A stretch of DNA of 64,000 bases, from NCBI GenBank assembly GCA_030745875.1, contig JASLNT010000058.1:58358-122357 (forward strand). The letters run 5' to 3'. Of the stretch, positions 1 through 12,600 are shown in pieces. The translations under genes and the position numbers were made by a program. The stretch is from Phycisphaerae bacterium. Its GTDB lineage: Bacteria; Planctomycetota; Phycisphaerae; SM23-33. A model generated the notes under the pieces. It was not told the DNA's origin, did no database searches, and worked only from the letters and a program-made list of their open reading frames with translations. Within the stretch, counting starts at the first letter, position 1; each line of letters starts with the position of its first letter.

Positions 1-3000
1 TGTTCTTGGCCATTGCGGGATACATGATCGTGAACTGCAGCGGTCCGCGGATGCTGGTGACGGGCAGGGCGTCGGGCTCTGCTCCGACCTGGGGCGAATC
101 GGTGCGGCTTAGCATGTGTTCGTAGGTGAACTTCGGAGCCTCATTTTCTTCGCGTCCCTTGAGGATTGCGTCGGGATCGTCCTTGGTCTGCGTTCTGACC
201 AGCGAGGATGTGTAGCGTTCGAAGTTGACTTCCTCGACAAGCGGGTCTCCGCCTTCATACAGTTCGTATTTTCTGCGGAATTCCACCCCCGGGTCGGAGT
301 TTTCCGAATCCATATAGCTTACGGTGATAAGGTCTCCGGGCTTGACTTCGATCGTGCCCTTGTCCGCCTTCTTGCCCAGACGCAGCAGCGCCAGGAATTC
401 GCCTGTATGGTGCGTTTCAACTTCCTTGCCTGTCGGGTCCGTAACGACCTGCCCTTCGGTTTCCAGCGCGTCGAGTTCTATGCTCTTTCCGCTGGATGTT
501 TCGACCAGGACCTTCATTACATCGCGTTTGGGCGTGGTGTCGTTGTCGGCTTCGTTTATGAGTATCGCCAACGCATCGCCCACACCGCATCGCTTGGCGG
601 GGAAGTAAGTCGTCTTCATGCCTCCGCCCGTGTCGGTCACCATCTCGTTGGCGATTATGATCGAACCGTTGTAGTACCCCGTCGACAACGACGCCCTGCG
701 GTCGGGCGAGCCGCCCTCGGGCCGCTTGACGTCCACGTAAAGCGCCGTGATCTTATCTCCGGGCGCTATCTCGAGAATGTCGTTGGTTGTCGCCGACGTG
801 AAGTCGCGCTTGATGGGGATCAGCACCTTTCCGTCCGCGTCGATTACGCCGAGTTTCTTGACCGATACGGCGCTGCCTTCGTAGTCGTTAAACACCCATC
901 GGACATCCCGCAGGCGTTTGGGCTCGGTTAGCTGGCAGATAAGGCTGTTGCCTTTGACCCCGATGTGTCCGGCCGGTGACACCGCCGGTATCAGTTCGGG
1001 GTGGTGATCCGCGGAGAACCATGCGGGTTCCAGCGGTGTGAATTCGTCCGCATCATTCTTGTATGTAACGGCGATATCGCAGGCCTTTCGCCCGCAGAGT
1101 GCGACACTGAGCTTGTGCACGCCTTTGGTGAGTTTGACGGTTACCGCGGGCACGAGTTCCGGCGTGGTGTCGCGGTTTCTGCGGCTGGTTCGTCTGAGCA
1201 CTATTTCACCGTCGATGAACAGGCTGGCCCAGCTTTCGGGGCTTTCGAATGACTTGCCCGTGAGTCTGAGCGTCATGTAGCGGGCTTTGGGAACGTAGAA
1301 GCTTCCGCTCATCCGGACGATGCCCCATTCTGCGGCGGGGGCGGTGTACGAAGCGGAGGGGCGGTGGACTGTGCCTTTCCCGCCGCGCTGTTCGAAGTAC
1401 TCGGCGATAGTGGTTGGGTCTGCGCCCTCGACCTTGCCATCGGTAAGGCTGGCGTATTGGACGGCTAGTTCGTCGCGTCGCCGGGCCTGCCCGCCGGGAT
1501 ACATCGCGCTGAGATCGATCGGCGCGCCGCCGCCTTTCGGGCCGGCTGACGTTATCGACAGCGAGGCCTGGGCCTTGGAGGGAATGTAAACCAGTACGAA
1601 GGGCGTTTCGCCCTTGCCCGCGATTGCCGAATCGTCGACGGTTATGGAAGTCTTGCCCGATGCTTTCTTGGGGGCGATGATTTCCTTGCCGCCGACGGTC
1701 AGGCTGGCCTGGCCGTCGGTGTTGATATTGAATGTGTGTTCGCCCGAGGCGGTCGCTACGAAAACACCGCTGTAGCGTACGGCTTCGATGCCTTTTTCGA
1801 CCTTGCTTGTTAGTGCGGTTACAGTCTTTTCGCTGGAGAGTTTGGTCATCGCGGCGTCGGCGAAGTACTCGGCCCGCAATCCTTTCTGCACTCCCGTTAC
1901 CGGATAGCTGGCGATGGTTTGGAAATCTGACGCCAGTCTGGCCTGCAGTTTCACCGATTTGGCTGCAGCGGCGCTGGGCAGGTCGGCGGTGATGGTCTTC
2001 ACAAGGTAAGAGCCCATCATGTCGACGCCCACCGATTTGGGTTTCAGTCCGTCAGCCAGGCTCGACCAGTCGCCCGCGAGAGTGGAGTTGATCAAGGCGG
2101 ACGGTTTCTTGCCTTCAAAAGTATCGGAGGCGTAAGCCTTGGGCAGGGGGACGCCTGTTTTGACCGCTCCGCGGAAGGCTCCCGAATGCGCGTCGCTTTC
2201 GGTCAGTTCGACTGCTTCGATCACGTCGCCGTTAGTTGTGGTCAGCTTGACGGTGACCTTGTCGTTGGCGTTGGTTACGTCCTGATCGACATCGTAGACC
2301 TGGAGGTATATGTCGTTGCCCGGGCGAACCATATTGCCCGAGGTGCGTTTCCACGCAGCCAGCGTGTTCGGATCTACCTTCTTAGCCAGCGTTGCTTCTA
2401 GTCGCTGCTTTTCGGCCTGTTCGGGCGTAAGAATTTTGCCCGCTGATGCGACCAACTGTGCGGTGGTGCGGATGTCGAGGTATTTTGGCGGATAGTCGAT
2501 GTTGTTCTTGCGTTGGAAGTCGGGCGCGATGATGTAGCTGACGCGATCGGCTCCGGTTACTTCGAGGGCTCCGTTGTTTGGTTTGGCCACGCCGAGGGTC
2601 GTGCGGAGCGTACCGGTAAACAGGTTCTTCCCGCCGGCCAGGCTCAGCAAATCCACGCGCTCTTCGTCCTTACCGCTGGTCGTCTGCACCAGAATCGGGA
2701 TGGTCTTCTGGTCGCGTGCGATCGACAGGTTGGCGTCCTGGAGCTTCAGCGCCAGTTCTTCGCCCGGAATCAGAATTCGTCGTGTGGCGGCGGTTCCGAC
2801 CTCCACTTCCGGATTGATCATCCCACCGGGCAGCTTGAGCTTCAGTTGTCCGTCCAGGAAGGCGGCCTCAACGTGATCGTTAACGCAGAGGCGCACTTTG
2901 TCGATGTTCTCGGCGGCGGTTTCGTAGTCTTTTTGCTCGAAGGCGAGGCTGGCCATCAGGTAGTAACCTTCGGCTTTGACTGTCAGGTCGACCGAGTCGA

Positions 3001-6000
3001 TCAGTCTCTCGATAAGCCGCTGGGCGGTGGTGTACTGCCCGGTTGCTATCATCAGGCTCACGAGGTGATAGGTCGCCCGCCCGCCGGCGGGGGTCTTACG
3101 ATATCGAGTGTTGTCCTTCAGTGCGCGATATTCGATTCTGGCTACATCGAAGTTCTTCTTGTCGCGGTATATGTCGCCGCGGGTCAGGAGCACCTGGGCG
3201 GCGATGTCGGCTTCGAGATCGTTTTCTCTGAGCAGCACGGTAAACGCCAACTCCAGCGCCTCGGTGAGCATCTTGTTCTTTCGCATCTGTTCGATGCACC
3301 ATGCGACGTACTGCGGTTCAAAGCTTGTCCACGTTTCCAGCAGCAGTTTCGTTCGTGTGCGCGTAAGCTGCCACGCTCTGCCTTCGTCTCCGAGCGACAG
3401 GACCCGTGCGGCCATGTGCAGGTGGTAGGTCTTGTCGCCTCTGGCGACGGCCATCATGCCCGTGATCTTGTTCGCAGCCTGGGTTCGATACCTGGCGAGG
3501 GCTTTCATCACCGACTCTCGCGGTCGCGCCTGACGCATGCGTTCGAGAATGGTGTACAGAACTTCCCACGCCTCGGTCTTTGTCAGTGTTTTCGCCAGCT
3601 CCACGATGTTCTCGTGATAGGCGCTGTCCCAGTCGGTTCTGGTCTGGGGCAGAGCGCGGAAATACAACGCCCCCAGTCGTACGACGTCATCCCACTGCGA
3701 GGCGGTTATCGCCTTGTCCAGATCGCTTCGCACTTGTCCGGACAATCTGCCCAGAGCGCTCGGGCTTCTCGGTTCGGCTCCGGCGGCGAAACGGGCGATC
3801 AGGATAGGCGTGATCTTGTCGGCGGCTTTGAACAGCTTGCCGTCAGCGCTGTAGGCCTTGCGGTGTTTACGCGATTGTTTCGCCAGCAACGTCATGTCGT
3901 CGACGATGCGATCCGAAACCTTGTGCAGGACCCAGTCGGAATCGGACATGCGGGCGTAGGTGTCGGCGAGTTTTTCGATTACGAGCGTATACGGGCCGGC
4001 CTTCGGTAGTCCGCTCTCGCTTGCGAGAGTAAGGTTGTAGCATACGTATTCCAGGCGTGCGGCGCGGGTGACCGCTCCGAGGCGCCCAAGTCCGGCGACC
4101 AGGTCGTTAATGTTGGCTTCAAGGGCCTTGGACTTTCCGGAATTCCCCAGGATTCGCATCACACCGCATCGTGCGCGAAGGTCTCTCCGCCAGTCGGAGC
4201 GATCCGGAGCCGACAAGTAGGCTCCCCACAACGACGCCAGGGCGCCTTCGGAGACTTTCACCGTTTTGGACGCACGGGCCAGCGAATCGATCACGAACGC
4301 CAGCGTGTCGGGGTCAGTAGGTTTGAACCCGCCGATTCCGGTCAGCTTCGCAACCGCGTCGGCTGCGGCGTCGGGGCTGTCTTTCAACGGTCCCTGCCTG
4401 TTGGAGTGATACCCCATCTGCGTTGCGATGTGTCGCAGCGCATTGTCCCATCCCATCTTCTTGTAGAATTTCGCCAGCGGAGGCGTCTTTGTCTTTCCGT
4501 GGTAGGGGGTGTTAGCCAACTTCTCCCACACGGGATCTCCGGCTGGGATTGCCCCGCCGATTCGGGACATTGCTTGTGTCATTTCCTCTGCGGTAAGGCC
4601 TCTCGCCAGCGTCGCCAGCATGGTTCCCGGGCTTGCGGCTCGCGCCATCCACTGTTTTGCGATAGTAGCTCGCACCAGTCCGCTGCGCGTGCCGTTGTAG
4701 ATGTTTACCATCACCTTCAGCGCCAGGACGTCGTCGCGGTTCTTGCATCCGCTCGCGCCCAGAGGCAGGGGGCGTTTGTACTTGGACAGGAACGCTGACG
4801 CCAGTTCACCGCCTTTGGCCAGTTGCCGCCTGTTGTTGTTGGCCCGACCGGTGAGCACCGCGTAGTTCGACAGGACATCCGCGCCGGTCTTGCCCGCCTT
4901 CCACAGATCGATCAGCGACTTGTACTCGGGAACCTTCTTGACCTGCCCGTTAAGGCTCTTGATCAGTCTGGCCATCGGCTGGGTCTTGTGACCGGCTCCG
5001 GCGCGGGTGAGTTGGTCCCGCACGAGGGCGACTTTCTCGCCGGTCGAAAGGATTTTGCTGTTCAGGATGTTCGAAGTGACGGTGCCTTCGTGGAAGCTGA
5101 CGGGCTTTAAGTCCATATATTCGCGCGCCGCGGCCAGCAGAGATGCTTTATCGCCGATGCCGGCGTACCACTGCATGACCGCCGAGGAGATGTCGCCTCG
5201 GGCGGTGTAGTTGCCCTGGGCGATGAACTTCGCAATTTCGCGCTTGCCTTGAGCGATGAGTTTGTCTCGGTTGGGGTCTGAGGCTCCCTTGATTTTGGGC
5301 AGAAGATAGCGGATAGCGTAGTGAGAATGCCGTGCGGCGTATTGGCGTTTGATTGCGGTGCGTCGCTCGGAACTGACGTAGCGGTCGGCAAGATCGCTGA
5401 TGCGGCGGATGAATTCCCAGTCAGTTCTCCGGGCCTTCTCGGCGATTGACTTGATCATGCCCTCAGCCGCCGATTCGGTCACCAATTCCTTTCCTTTGAT
5501 CCCAAATACGTCTGTGAGATCTACGATGACGCGAAGGTACTCGGAGTAATCCACGGAGTTCGGGGAGTTGCGATAGGTCGGCTCGAGCGCCAGGAAGCGT
5601 CGTCCGGCGGTGAGTTTCTTCTCGTCTGAGCTTAACTTCTGGATCTCCCGGAAGAAGTCGAACACCGATCTGGGAAGTGCTTTTTTGGCGAGTTTCTGGT
5701 GATCGAAAACGATTCCGAGCAGCTCTTCCTTGCTGATTTTACCGGCGGCGCGGGCAAGCAGGCGCGAGTATGGTTCGTAGTTCGAGGGGATAGTCTGCGC
5801 GATCACCTTTATCGGAAGGACGTATGCGTTTTGCTGGTCCGAGCCGAGGCGGTTGTTTTCGGCGGCGTACTGTATTCGCCGATGCACTTCGTAAACCTGT
5901 TGGGGGTGGCGGAAGTTCTCCAGGAGTGTCTGGGCTACGTCGAATGTGGGGTTGATTTCGCTGTCGGTTATCAGTCTGCCCAGCAGATTAGTTCCCATAT

Positions 6001-6556
6001 TCCAGGCGATTTCATCCTTACCATAGAGGCGAAGATACTTCTTGTACTGTTGGGGGAACTTGCCGTTAGCCGCTACGTACGCCAGCGCATATCGCAGCTT
6101 GTCGCTCTTGGCGTTCTGACGCTGGGCGTAGTCCAGATAGCGGCTGAGCGCCAGACTGTCTTTGCAGGCGAGTTTCGCGATCTGGGCGCCTTTGAAGACC
6201 AGCTCCAGATCATTGCTCTTTGTCTTGAGCAATGATGTTACGCGTCGCTGTGCGGTGACGAAGCGTCCGTCGGCCATGGCGGCGTCAAGGCTGATCTGCA
6301 ACGCCTCGGACGAAGGGCTCTTTCCGCGAAGTGCGTTGCCCAGAGCCTTGTCGACCTGGGAGTACTTCTTGTCGGAAAGGAGCTTCTTGGCTTCGGGTAT
6401 TCCGCCGTCCGCCGGTGTTATTCCGCCGCCGATCAGCACTGCACATATTGCTGTCAGGCAGATAACTGCGCCGAATCGCCTGTAGCCTGCGCTTTGCGCC
6501 GAAGCGCTCGGTCGGCGGGATGACTGTCCTATGCTTGATGCACCAGATGTCTTCAT
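1..6556 (-). CDS. Giant secreted TPR/Ig-like repeat protein, partial (C-terminus beyond left edge)
   Basis: Not in the ORF track because it is open at the window edge. Reverse strand from ATG at 6556 reads MKTSGASSIGQSSRRPSASAQSAGYRRFGAVICLTAICAVLIGGG...IPEAKKLLSDKKYSQVDKALGNALRGKSPSSEALQISLDAAMADGRFVTAQRRVTSLL. The same frame (codon high position = 1 mod 3) at bases 1-118 reads MLSRTDSPQVGAEPDALPVTSIRGPLQFTIMYPAMAKN. Both ends match the 2782-aa neighbour. Confidence 0.88.
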   Translation of the reverse strand, partial: MKTSGASSIGQSSRRPSASAQSAGYRRFGAVICLTAICAVLIGGGITPADGGIPEAKKLLSDKKYSQVDKALGNALRGKSPSSEALQISLDAAMADGRFVTAQRRVTSLLKTKSNDLELVFKGAQIAKLACKDSLALSRYLDYAQRQNAKSDKLRYALAYVAANGKFPQQYKKYLRLYGKDEIAWNMGTNLLGRLITDSEINPTFDVAQTLLENFRHPQQVYEVHRRIQYAAENNRLGSDQQNAYVLPIKVIAQTIPSNYEPYSRLLARAAGKISKEELLGIVFDHQKLAKKALPRSVFDFFREIQKLSSDEKKLTAGRRFLALEPTYRNSPNSVDYSEYLRVIVDLTDVFGIKGKELVTESAAEGMIKSIAEKARRTDWEFIRRISDLADRYVSSERRTAIKRQYAARHSHYAIRYLLPKIKGASDPNRDKLIAQGKREIAKFIAQGNYTARGDISSAVMQWYAGIGDKASLLAAAREYMDLKPVSFHEGTVTSNILNSKILSTGEKVALVRDQLTRAGAGHKTQPMARLIKSLNGQVKKVPEYKSLIDLWKAGKTGADVLSNYAVLTGRANNNRRQLAKGGELASAFLSKYKRPLPLGASGCKNRDDVLALKVMVNIYNGTRSGLVRATIAKQWMARAASPGTMLATLARGLTAEEMTQAMSRIGGAIPAGDPVWEKLANTPYHGKTKTPPLAKFYKKMGWDNALRHIATQMGYHSNRQGPLKDSPDAAADAVAKLTGIGGFKPTDPDTLAFVIDSLARASKTVKVSEGALASLWGAYLSAPDRSDWRRDLRARCGVMRILGNSGKSKALEANINDLVAGLGRLGAVTRAARLEYVCYNLTLASESGLPKAGPYTLVIEKLADTYARMSDSDWVLHKVSDRIVDDMTLLAKQSRKHRKAYSADGKLFKAADKITPILIARFAAGAEPRSPSALGRLSGQVRSDLDKAITASQWDDVVRLGALYFRALPQTRTDWDSAYHENIVELAKTLTKTEAWEVLYTILERMRQARPRESVMKALARYRTQAANKITGMMAVARGDKTYHLHMAARVLSLGDEGRAWQLTRTRTKLLLETWTSFEPQYVAWCIEQMRKNKMLTEALELAFTVLLRENDLEADIAAQVLLTRGDIYRDKKNFDVARIEYRALKDNTRYRKTPAGGRATYHLVSLMIATGQYTTAQRLIERLIDSVDLTVKAEGYYLMASLAFEQKDYETAAENIDKVRLCVNDHVEAAFLDGQLKLKLPGGMINPEVEVGTAATRRILIPGEELALKLQDANLSIARDQKTIPILVQTTSGKDEERVDLLSLAGGKNLFTGTLRTTLGVAKPNNGALEVTGADRVSYIIAPDFQRKNNIDYPPKYLDIRTTAQLVASAGKILTPEQAEKQRLEATLAKKVDPNTLAAWKRTSGNMVRPGNDIYLQVYDVDQDVTNANDKVTVKLTTTNGDVIEAVELTESDAHSGAFRGAVKTGVPLPKAYASDTFEGKKPSALINSTLAGDWSSLADGLKPKSVGVDMMGSYLVKTITADLPSAAAAKSVKLQARLASDFQTIASYPVTGVQKGLRAEYFADAAMTKLSSEKTVTALTSKVEKGIEAVRYSGVFVATASGEHTFNINTDGQASLTVGGKEIIAPKKASGKTSITVDDSAIAGKGETPFVLVYIPSKAQASLSITSAGPKGGGAPIDLSAMYPGGQARRRDELAVQYASLTDGKVEGADPTTIAEYFEQRGGKGTVHRPSASYTAPAAEWGIVRMSGSFYVPKARYMTLRLTGKSFESPESWASLFIDGEIVLRRTSRRNRDTTPELVPAVTVKLTKGVHKLSVALCGRKACDIAVTYKNDADEFTPLEPAWFSADHHPELIPAVSPAGHIGVKGNSLICQLTEPKRLRDVRWVFNDYEGSAVSVKKLGVIDADGKVLIPIKRDFTSATTNDILEIAPGDKITALYVDVKRPEGGSPDRRASLSTGYYNGSIIIANEMVTDTGGGMKTTYFPAKRCGVGDALAILINEADNDTTPKRDVMKVLVETSSGKSIELDALETEGQVVTDPTGKEVETHHTGEFLALLRLGKKADKGTIEVKPGDLITVSYMDSENSDPGVEFRRKYELYEGGDPLVEEVNFERYTSSLVRTQTKDDPDAILKGREENEAPKFTYEHMLSRTDSPQVGAEPDALPVTSIRGPLQFTIMYPAMAKN

Positions 6557-6694
6557 GATGAATCCTGTTCCTGCGGCCGGGCGCGTCAATACGGACCGCG
6601 TGCGGCCTGGCTGTAGATATTCAATTCAGATTGTCTTGCGTCGCTAACCCGACCTCGCCTTGGCCAAGCCGGGGTAAATCCGGTTTCTTGCGTT

Positions 6695-9600
6695 CTACTC
6701 GTCTTCTTCTTCGGGCTCGAACTCCTGGAGTTCGTCCGTACCGAGCAGTTTTCTGGCGTCGGCGGCCCGTTCGGATTCCGGGTAGTCCCACGTCAGACGT
6801 TTTAGCGCACGATAGGCCATTACGTAGTTCTTGACTTCGCGTGCACACACGCCCTGCCAGTAGAGTGATTCTGACCGTATCAGTTTGTTGTCGCGGTATT
6901 GCTTGCCCGCTCGAACAAAGACCCCGATGGCGTCTTTGTATCTTTCCGAGAGTCTGTAGCATTCTCCGGCGAGGAACAGCGTCTTAGCCGCCAGGCGGTG
7001 CTTCGGATTGTTGTCGTGGAACTTCTCGAAGATTCGCCCAGCCACCGCGTAGTTCTTGACCTTCAGGTAGTGCCTGCCCAACCGCAGCGTAGCCTGCGGG
7101 ACTTCGGGGCTGTTGGGGAAGAGATACGTCACCCTGACGTACTCTTCACCGGCCCGTTCGAAGTTGCCCTGCGTTTCGTAGCATTGCCCTATGCGGTACA
7201 GCGCCTTGGGTGCGTACGAACTCTTTGTCCATCGCTGCACGACCTCGGAGTACTTGCCGATCGCCTCGCTGTAGTTGCCCAGTTCCTGTGCGAGCGTTGC
7301 AACGAGGTATTCGCCCTGGGCTACGAGCGTGGTGTTGGGATAGTTGCGCAGGGCGAGTTCCAGAATGCTCTTACCGTGCGAGATGTATGATTTCGCCAGT
7401 TCGGAGCGTTTCTTCTTGCGCATGTCCTTGGCGATGCTGAACATCGCTTCTGCGGTGAGGAACGCGGTTTTTACAGCCATCTCCGGATCTTTGTACTCCT
7501 TGCTGAACAGGGCGACTGTTCCATCAGCTCCGTGAACGATGGAGCCTTCCATATCCAGGACGCGCGGTTCTGTGGTCGAGACGGCTTTGTTGTCGATGTA
7601 TCGGAACGAGACGGTGTCTCCGAAATCCGCATAGACAACAACCACAGGCTTGACCACCGCGGGTTTGGCGACCGGTTTGGGCCTGGTCGCCGGTTTGGTC
7701 GCCGGACCGGAGGTCGGTCGGCTTGTTGCGGCGGCCTTTCGTCTTGCCGCTTCAGCCGCCGCCGCTGCTTGTCTGGCTGCTTTCGCCGCCGCAGCGGCTG
7801 CCGCTTTGCGGGCCGCTTCGTCGCGTTTGCGATCCTTGATCCATCGCGGTTCGATACTGCCGGTGAAGATGCCCGAATGAATCATCGTCTCGGTGAGCTC
7901 CAGATTGACAGCGTCGCCTGACTTGCTCTTTACGGCGACCGTTACAGTGTCGCGGACGTTGCTGGTGTCCCTGTCGGGATCCGCTACTCGCAAGTGGAAC
8001 TTCTGCCCGAGATGGATGTTGAGTTTCTGGGCTCGCATGGTGCGTTCGAGCACCTCCAGGCGACCGTCGGCCAGAAGGCGGACTCGCTTGACATCGGTTT
8101 CTCCGGTGGCGGGATCCTTGAACCGCAGTTGCACTACGTCGTCACCTCCGGCGATGATCGTCTTTATGGGCATCTCGCCCGGTTCGAGTTCAACCGCATT
8201 CGCGTCGAGGGCAAGTTTGTCTCCGGGCACGCCGATCTGGAGATTCAGCGTTCCGTAGAACCGTCCGGCTTCAAGTTCATCCTCGTCGGGGATGTCCATG
8301 GTGACGATGGCGCCCTTCAGCTTTCGGTTTTCCGCTCTGGCGGCTTCTATTTCGGATTCCACAACGGCTGCAATGCGTATCGTGCTGCCGGTATTGCGGG
8401 CCATGCGAGGATAAAGCAGACTGAATTTCAGCGGTCCGCGGATCGAGCACACGGGCAGGCCGTTGGTGTCGACGCCGCGATCGATGGTGGGTTCTTCGTC
8501 CGACTCATTGGCTTTGATCTTGGGGCTCAAGTGCAGGATGTTCTGCCTGTACAGCACCAGTTCCGGGTCGTTACTGAGCCTTCGCAGGTCGTTCTGCAGC
8601 ACTACGGCGTCAGCGGACTTGTCGGGGACCAGTTCGGTGCGCGTTCTCATAACGGACCATCCGCCCAGGCCGGCTCCGCCTTCGGTCAGGCGGCTGATAC
8701 GGTCCATCGGCACGCCGTCGTTGTTCTCAGTGTCCAGATACCTGACGACGATCTCGTCCCCGGGCTTAACCTTGATGCTCGGCGTCGCCGGTTGACTGGT
8801 CGGTTGGGTGGCCGGTTTGGTCGTCGCCTTTGGCGTCTGGTCAGAGACCAGTTTGAACGTTGCGATGAACTGTCCGGTGTGGCAGACTTCATGCACTTCG
8901 CCCTTGCTTCCGGTCGACTGCTTCTCGAGGATTTCGAGTTCCAGCTTCTCTCCGCTGGACGTGGTTACGATCGCGTGGACCTTATCGCGTTTGGGCGTCA
9001 GGTCGATATCCTGATCGTCGATAACCACAGTAAGCATATCACCGCTGGAGCAGCGTCTGGCCGGGAAGAGTTTGACGTCCGTGTTCCCGTTGGCGTCTGA
9101 TACGAGTTCTTCGTGCGCCAGGAGAATTTCGCCTTCATCAAATCCGACCGAAAGCGACGCTCCGCGCCCCAGGCCCATGCCCGCTTTGCGTCTTCCGTTG
9201 TCGCCCTGCAGGTTCTTCTTGTCAATGTAAGTCAGCGAGATCCTGTCTCCGGGGGCGATTTCAAGGATATCGTTGCTCAGCGAGGTGGTGAAGTCCTTCT
9301 CGACGGGAATGATCGTCTTGCCCGCGGCGTCGATTACGGTGATCTTCTTGACCGAGATATCCTTGCCCGCGAAGTCAACGAAGTTCCAACGCGCGCTTCG
9401 CAGGCGAATGGGCTTGCGGAGTTTGGCGGTGAAAACGTTGTCTTCGAGCGTGATCAGCCCGTTGGGCAGGATCGCGTCGGCGAGATCCGGCGTGTGATCC
9501 GCCGAGAACCATCGCCACGGCATGGCCGCAAACTTCTTGTCGGCCCCTTCGCACGACACGCCTACGCCGGCTCCCGGGCGCGGTTTTCCGACGCTGCGGT

Positions 9601-12600
9601 AGATCAACTCCATCTTGTGGGCGCCTTTGCGAAGGAACACGCTGGCGGTCTTGTTGGCGATATCCGACAGCTTCCCGCCGATTTCCTGCTTGTCGTCGAT
9701 CAACAGGAACACTCGCGAGTTATTGCTCAGGCCCTGAGCGTCGATTTTCATCGCGAGCATCTGTTCGGTTGCAGCGATGAACGTTCCGCTGAGTATGCCC
9801 GCCTCATCGTTTCCGGTGGGGGCTACGGACGTGGTCTTAACGTACTTGATCGGCGCGTTGGCGCCGACGGTCGCTATGACGCGGTCGCGAATGCTCTTAG
9901 CCGTCTCCAGCCTGCTGGCGCCGGTCGCCGTTGCCGTGCTTCGCGTGAGCACAAGGTCGTCCTTGCGAGAGGCCATCTCGCCGGGATACATCGCCTCAAA
10001 CGGTATGTCCTTGCTGCTCTCGGTGCTGGACTTCCACCTTATGACGCATTCTCCCGACACGCGTCCGTCTTTCGATTCAGGTGCGTAATCCAGGACGAAT
10101 TTGTACTCCCGTCCGGCTTTTACGGCGAACTTGGCGGGGAAATCGCCCGACACGTTCTTGCCCGTCCACTTGTCGGTGAGAACCTTACCGCCGACGCTCA
10201 GTTTCGCCTGTCCCGATTTCAAGCTCATAGAGAAAGTGTACTGCCCCGACCTGGTCGGTACGATCACGCCGCTAAGCCTTGCCGCCGCATTGCCCTTTCC
10301 AAGCGAATCGGATCGGAGATACGTCGAGCTTACCACGCGTTCGGTGGTGGGTTTGGCGAGTTTTGCATCGGCGAACAGTTCAAGTCTCAGCCCGTGCTGC
10401 TGACCGGCCAGCGGATACGTCGCCAGCATACCAAGATCCTCAGCCAGACTCCCCGACAGAGTGATCTCCTTGACCTTCTGCGAATCGGGCATCGCGACGC
10501 TGACGGAGCTGACCAGGTGCGAGGTCATGGTGTCGGCTTCGACCCACTTGGGTTTGACGCCGTCGTCGAGGCTGGACCATACGTCGGTGGTCTTCGAATT
10601 AACCAGCCACGAGGTGTTCTTGCCTTCGAAAGTGTCGCTGGCCAGGCCCTTCGGAAGGGGCATCGACGTTGGGATCGTGCCCATGAAGACGCCCGAATTG
10701 TAGCTGGTTTCGGTCAGCGTGACGGCCTTGAGCACATCGCCGCCGGTCGTCTTCACCGAGACGGTCACCTTGTCCGGATTGTCGGTCAAGTCGCGGTCGA
10801 AGTCGATTACTCGCACGTAGATCGGGCTGCCCGGGCGAACGCTCTTCTGTCGTTCAGTGGTCCATGCGGGCGGTTCCTCACCGCGGGCCAGTGCGAGCTT
10901 GCGCTCCACTTCGCGCTGTTCGATTTCCAGTGCGCTGAGTATTCTTCCTGCAGACGCCGACAGCTCGCCGTCGGCTTTTACTTCGAGCTCCTTCTGCTTG
11001 TACTTGAGTTCATGACTCTTCTGGAACTCATCTTCAATGCGGTAAGATACGACGTCATCACCGCGAATCTGGAGCGTTCGGTCTCCCTGGGAGACCCTGC
11101 CCAGGGCGGTGACGATAGTTCCCTTGAACATGTTCTTGCCCGTACCGCTGAGCACGAGATTAACCGTTTCGCGGTCCTTGCCCGTGGATGTTTCAACGGT
11201 GATCGGAATCGAAGAACTGCCCTTGGCGATAGCCAGATTCGAGTCCTGCAGCCTGAACACCAGTTCTCTTCCGGGTACGGCTATGGTTTCCATAGCCACC
11301 ACGCCGATTTCGAGTTCTTCCCCGCGTGCGAGCATGCTGGGCGCCTTTGCTCGCAGTTCGCCTTCCAGGAACGCTGCTTCAATGTGATCGGGCACGCGCA
11401 GGCGAACCTGTGCGAGGTACTTGTCGGCCCGGGCGTATTCCTTCTGCTCGTCGGCGAGTTTCGCCAGGAGGAAGAACGCTTCAGCCTGTTCGTCAATGCT
11501 GGGCGACTCCACCATTTGGGCCAGTGCGTCTTCGGCGTCGCCGTAGGCTCCCGTGGCGATCATCAACATCACGTTTCGGTAGCGCGATTCGCGTCCGGCG
11601 CGTGTGTCCTTGTAGCGGTCGGACGTCTGGAGGACCTTGTAGATTTCGACGGCTGCGTCGTTGTTCTCCAGGGCGCGTTGCACGTCGCCCAGGGCAAGAT
11701 GCACTGCGGCGGCGGTTTCGGCGTCGAGCGACGATTCCTTCCGCAGGATGTTTCGACCCAGTGCGGTGACCTGCTCGTAGCTCTTCTGCTTGAACAAGGC
11801 CCGGACATACCAGGCTACGAAGTTCGCATCGAGACCCTCCCAGGACGTAGTAAACAGCTTGGACTGTTCACGGGACAGCTCCCAGGCTCTTATCTCGTTG
11901 CCCAGCAGCAGTGCTTGGGCGGCGAGGTGCAGCGGATACGATGCGTCATTGGGCGATACGGCGATCAGTCCGGAAATATCCTTGGCGGCCCTGGCCCGGA
12001 GGATGGCGATTTCCTTGCTCATTGCGCTCGAGAGCTTAGCCTGCTGTTCGATCTGCCGGAGGAAGGCGTAGAGCACTTCGCTGGCTCCGACGTCCTGGAG
12101 AGATCTCGCCGATGCGATAATGTTCGACTTGTAGCTGTCGGCGTATCGTCCGTCGTCCAGCGTTTCGGCCAGGCGGCGCGTGGCTGACAGCGCCGTCGCC
12201 CAGTCGCCCTTAGCCGATGCGGTCTTTATAGCCTGTTCACACAAAACCGGCACGGGGTTGTGCCCGCCGCTCAGCGTTGTCCCAGTCAGTAATCTGGCTT
12301 CAAATGTTTCGGTGAGTTTCTTGCCCGTTTCAAGCAGTTTGGTCTGGTCTTTCAGTGCTGTTCGCCACGGGACATTGTTTGCCAGCATAGCCGCCGCCCA
12401 TCGCGTGTTTTCATACACGCTTGCGGTGCTCCACTGCTTGTCGGACATCTTCTCGTACAGTTTGGCGGCGATTGTGAACAGTCGCAGGTACGTGCTTTTT
12501 TCTTTCGTCTTCGCAACGTCCTGGTAGCCGACCGTTCGCATCATCATGTCGAGAGATCGCAGTTGTTCGGCGCTGGTGCGAGAGGCGACGGCTTTGGAGT

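Noticed and set aside
2513-4009. Plus-strand 498-aa ORF
   Set aside because: Antisense to the minus-strand giant gene, which has a signal peptide and paralogue support; the plus frame is a GC-driven shadow.
9113-12187. Plus-strand 1024-aa ORF
   Set aside because: Fully antisense to the 2782-aa gene; Arg/Gly/Val-biased with no recognisable domain. Length alone is not evidence in this composition.
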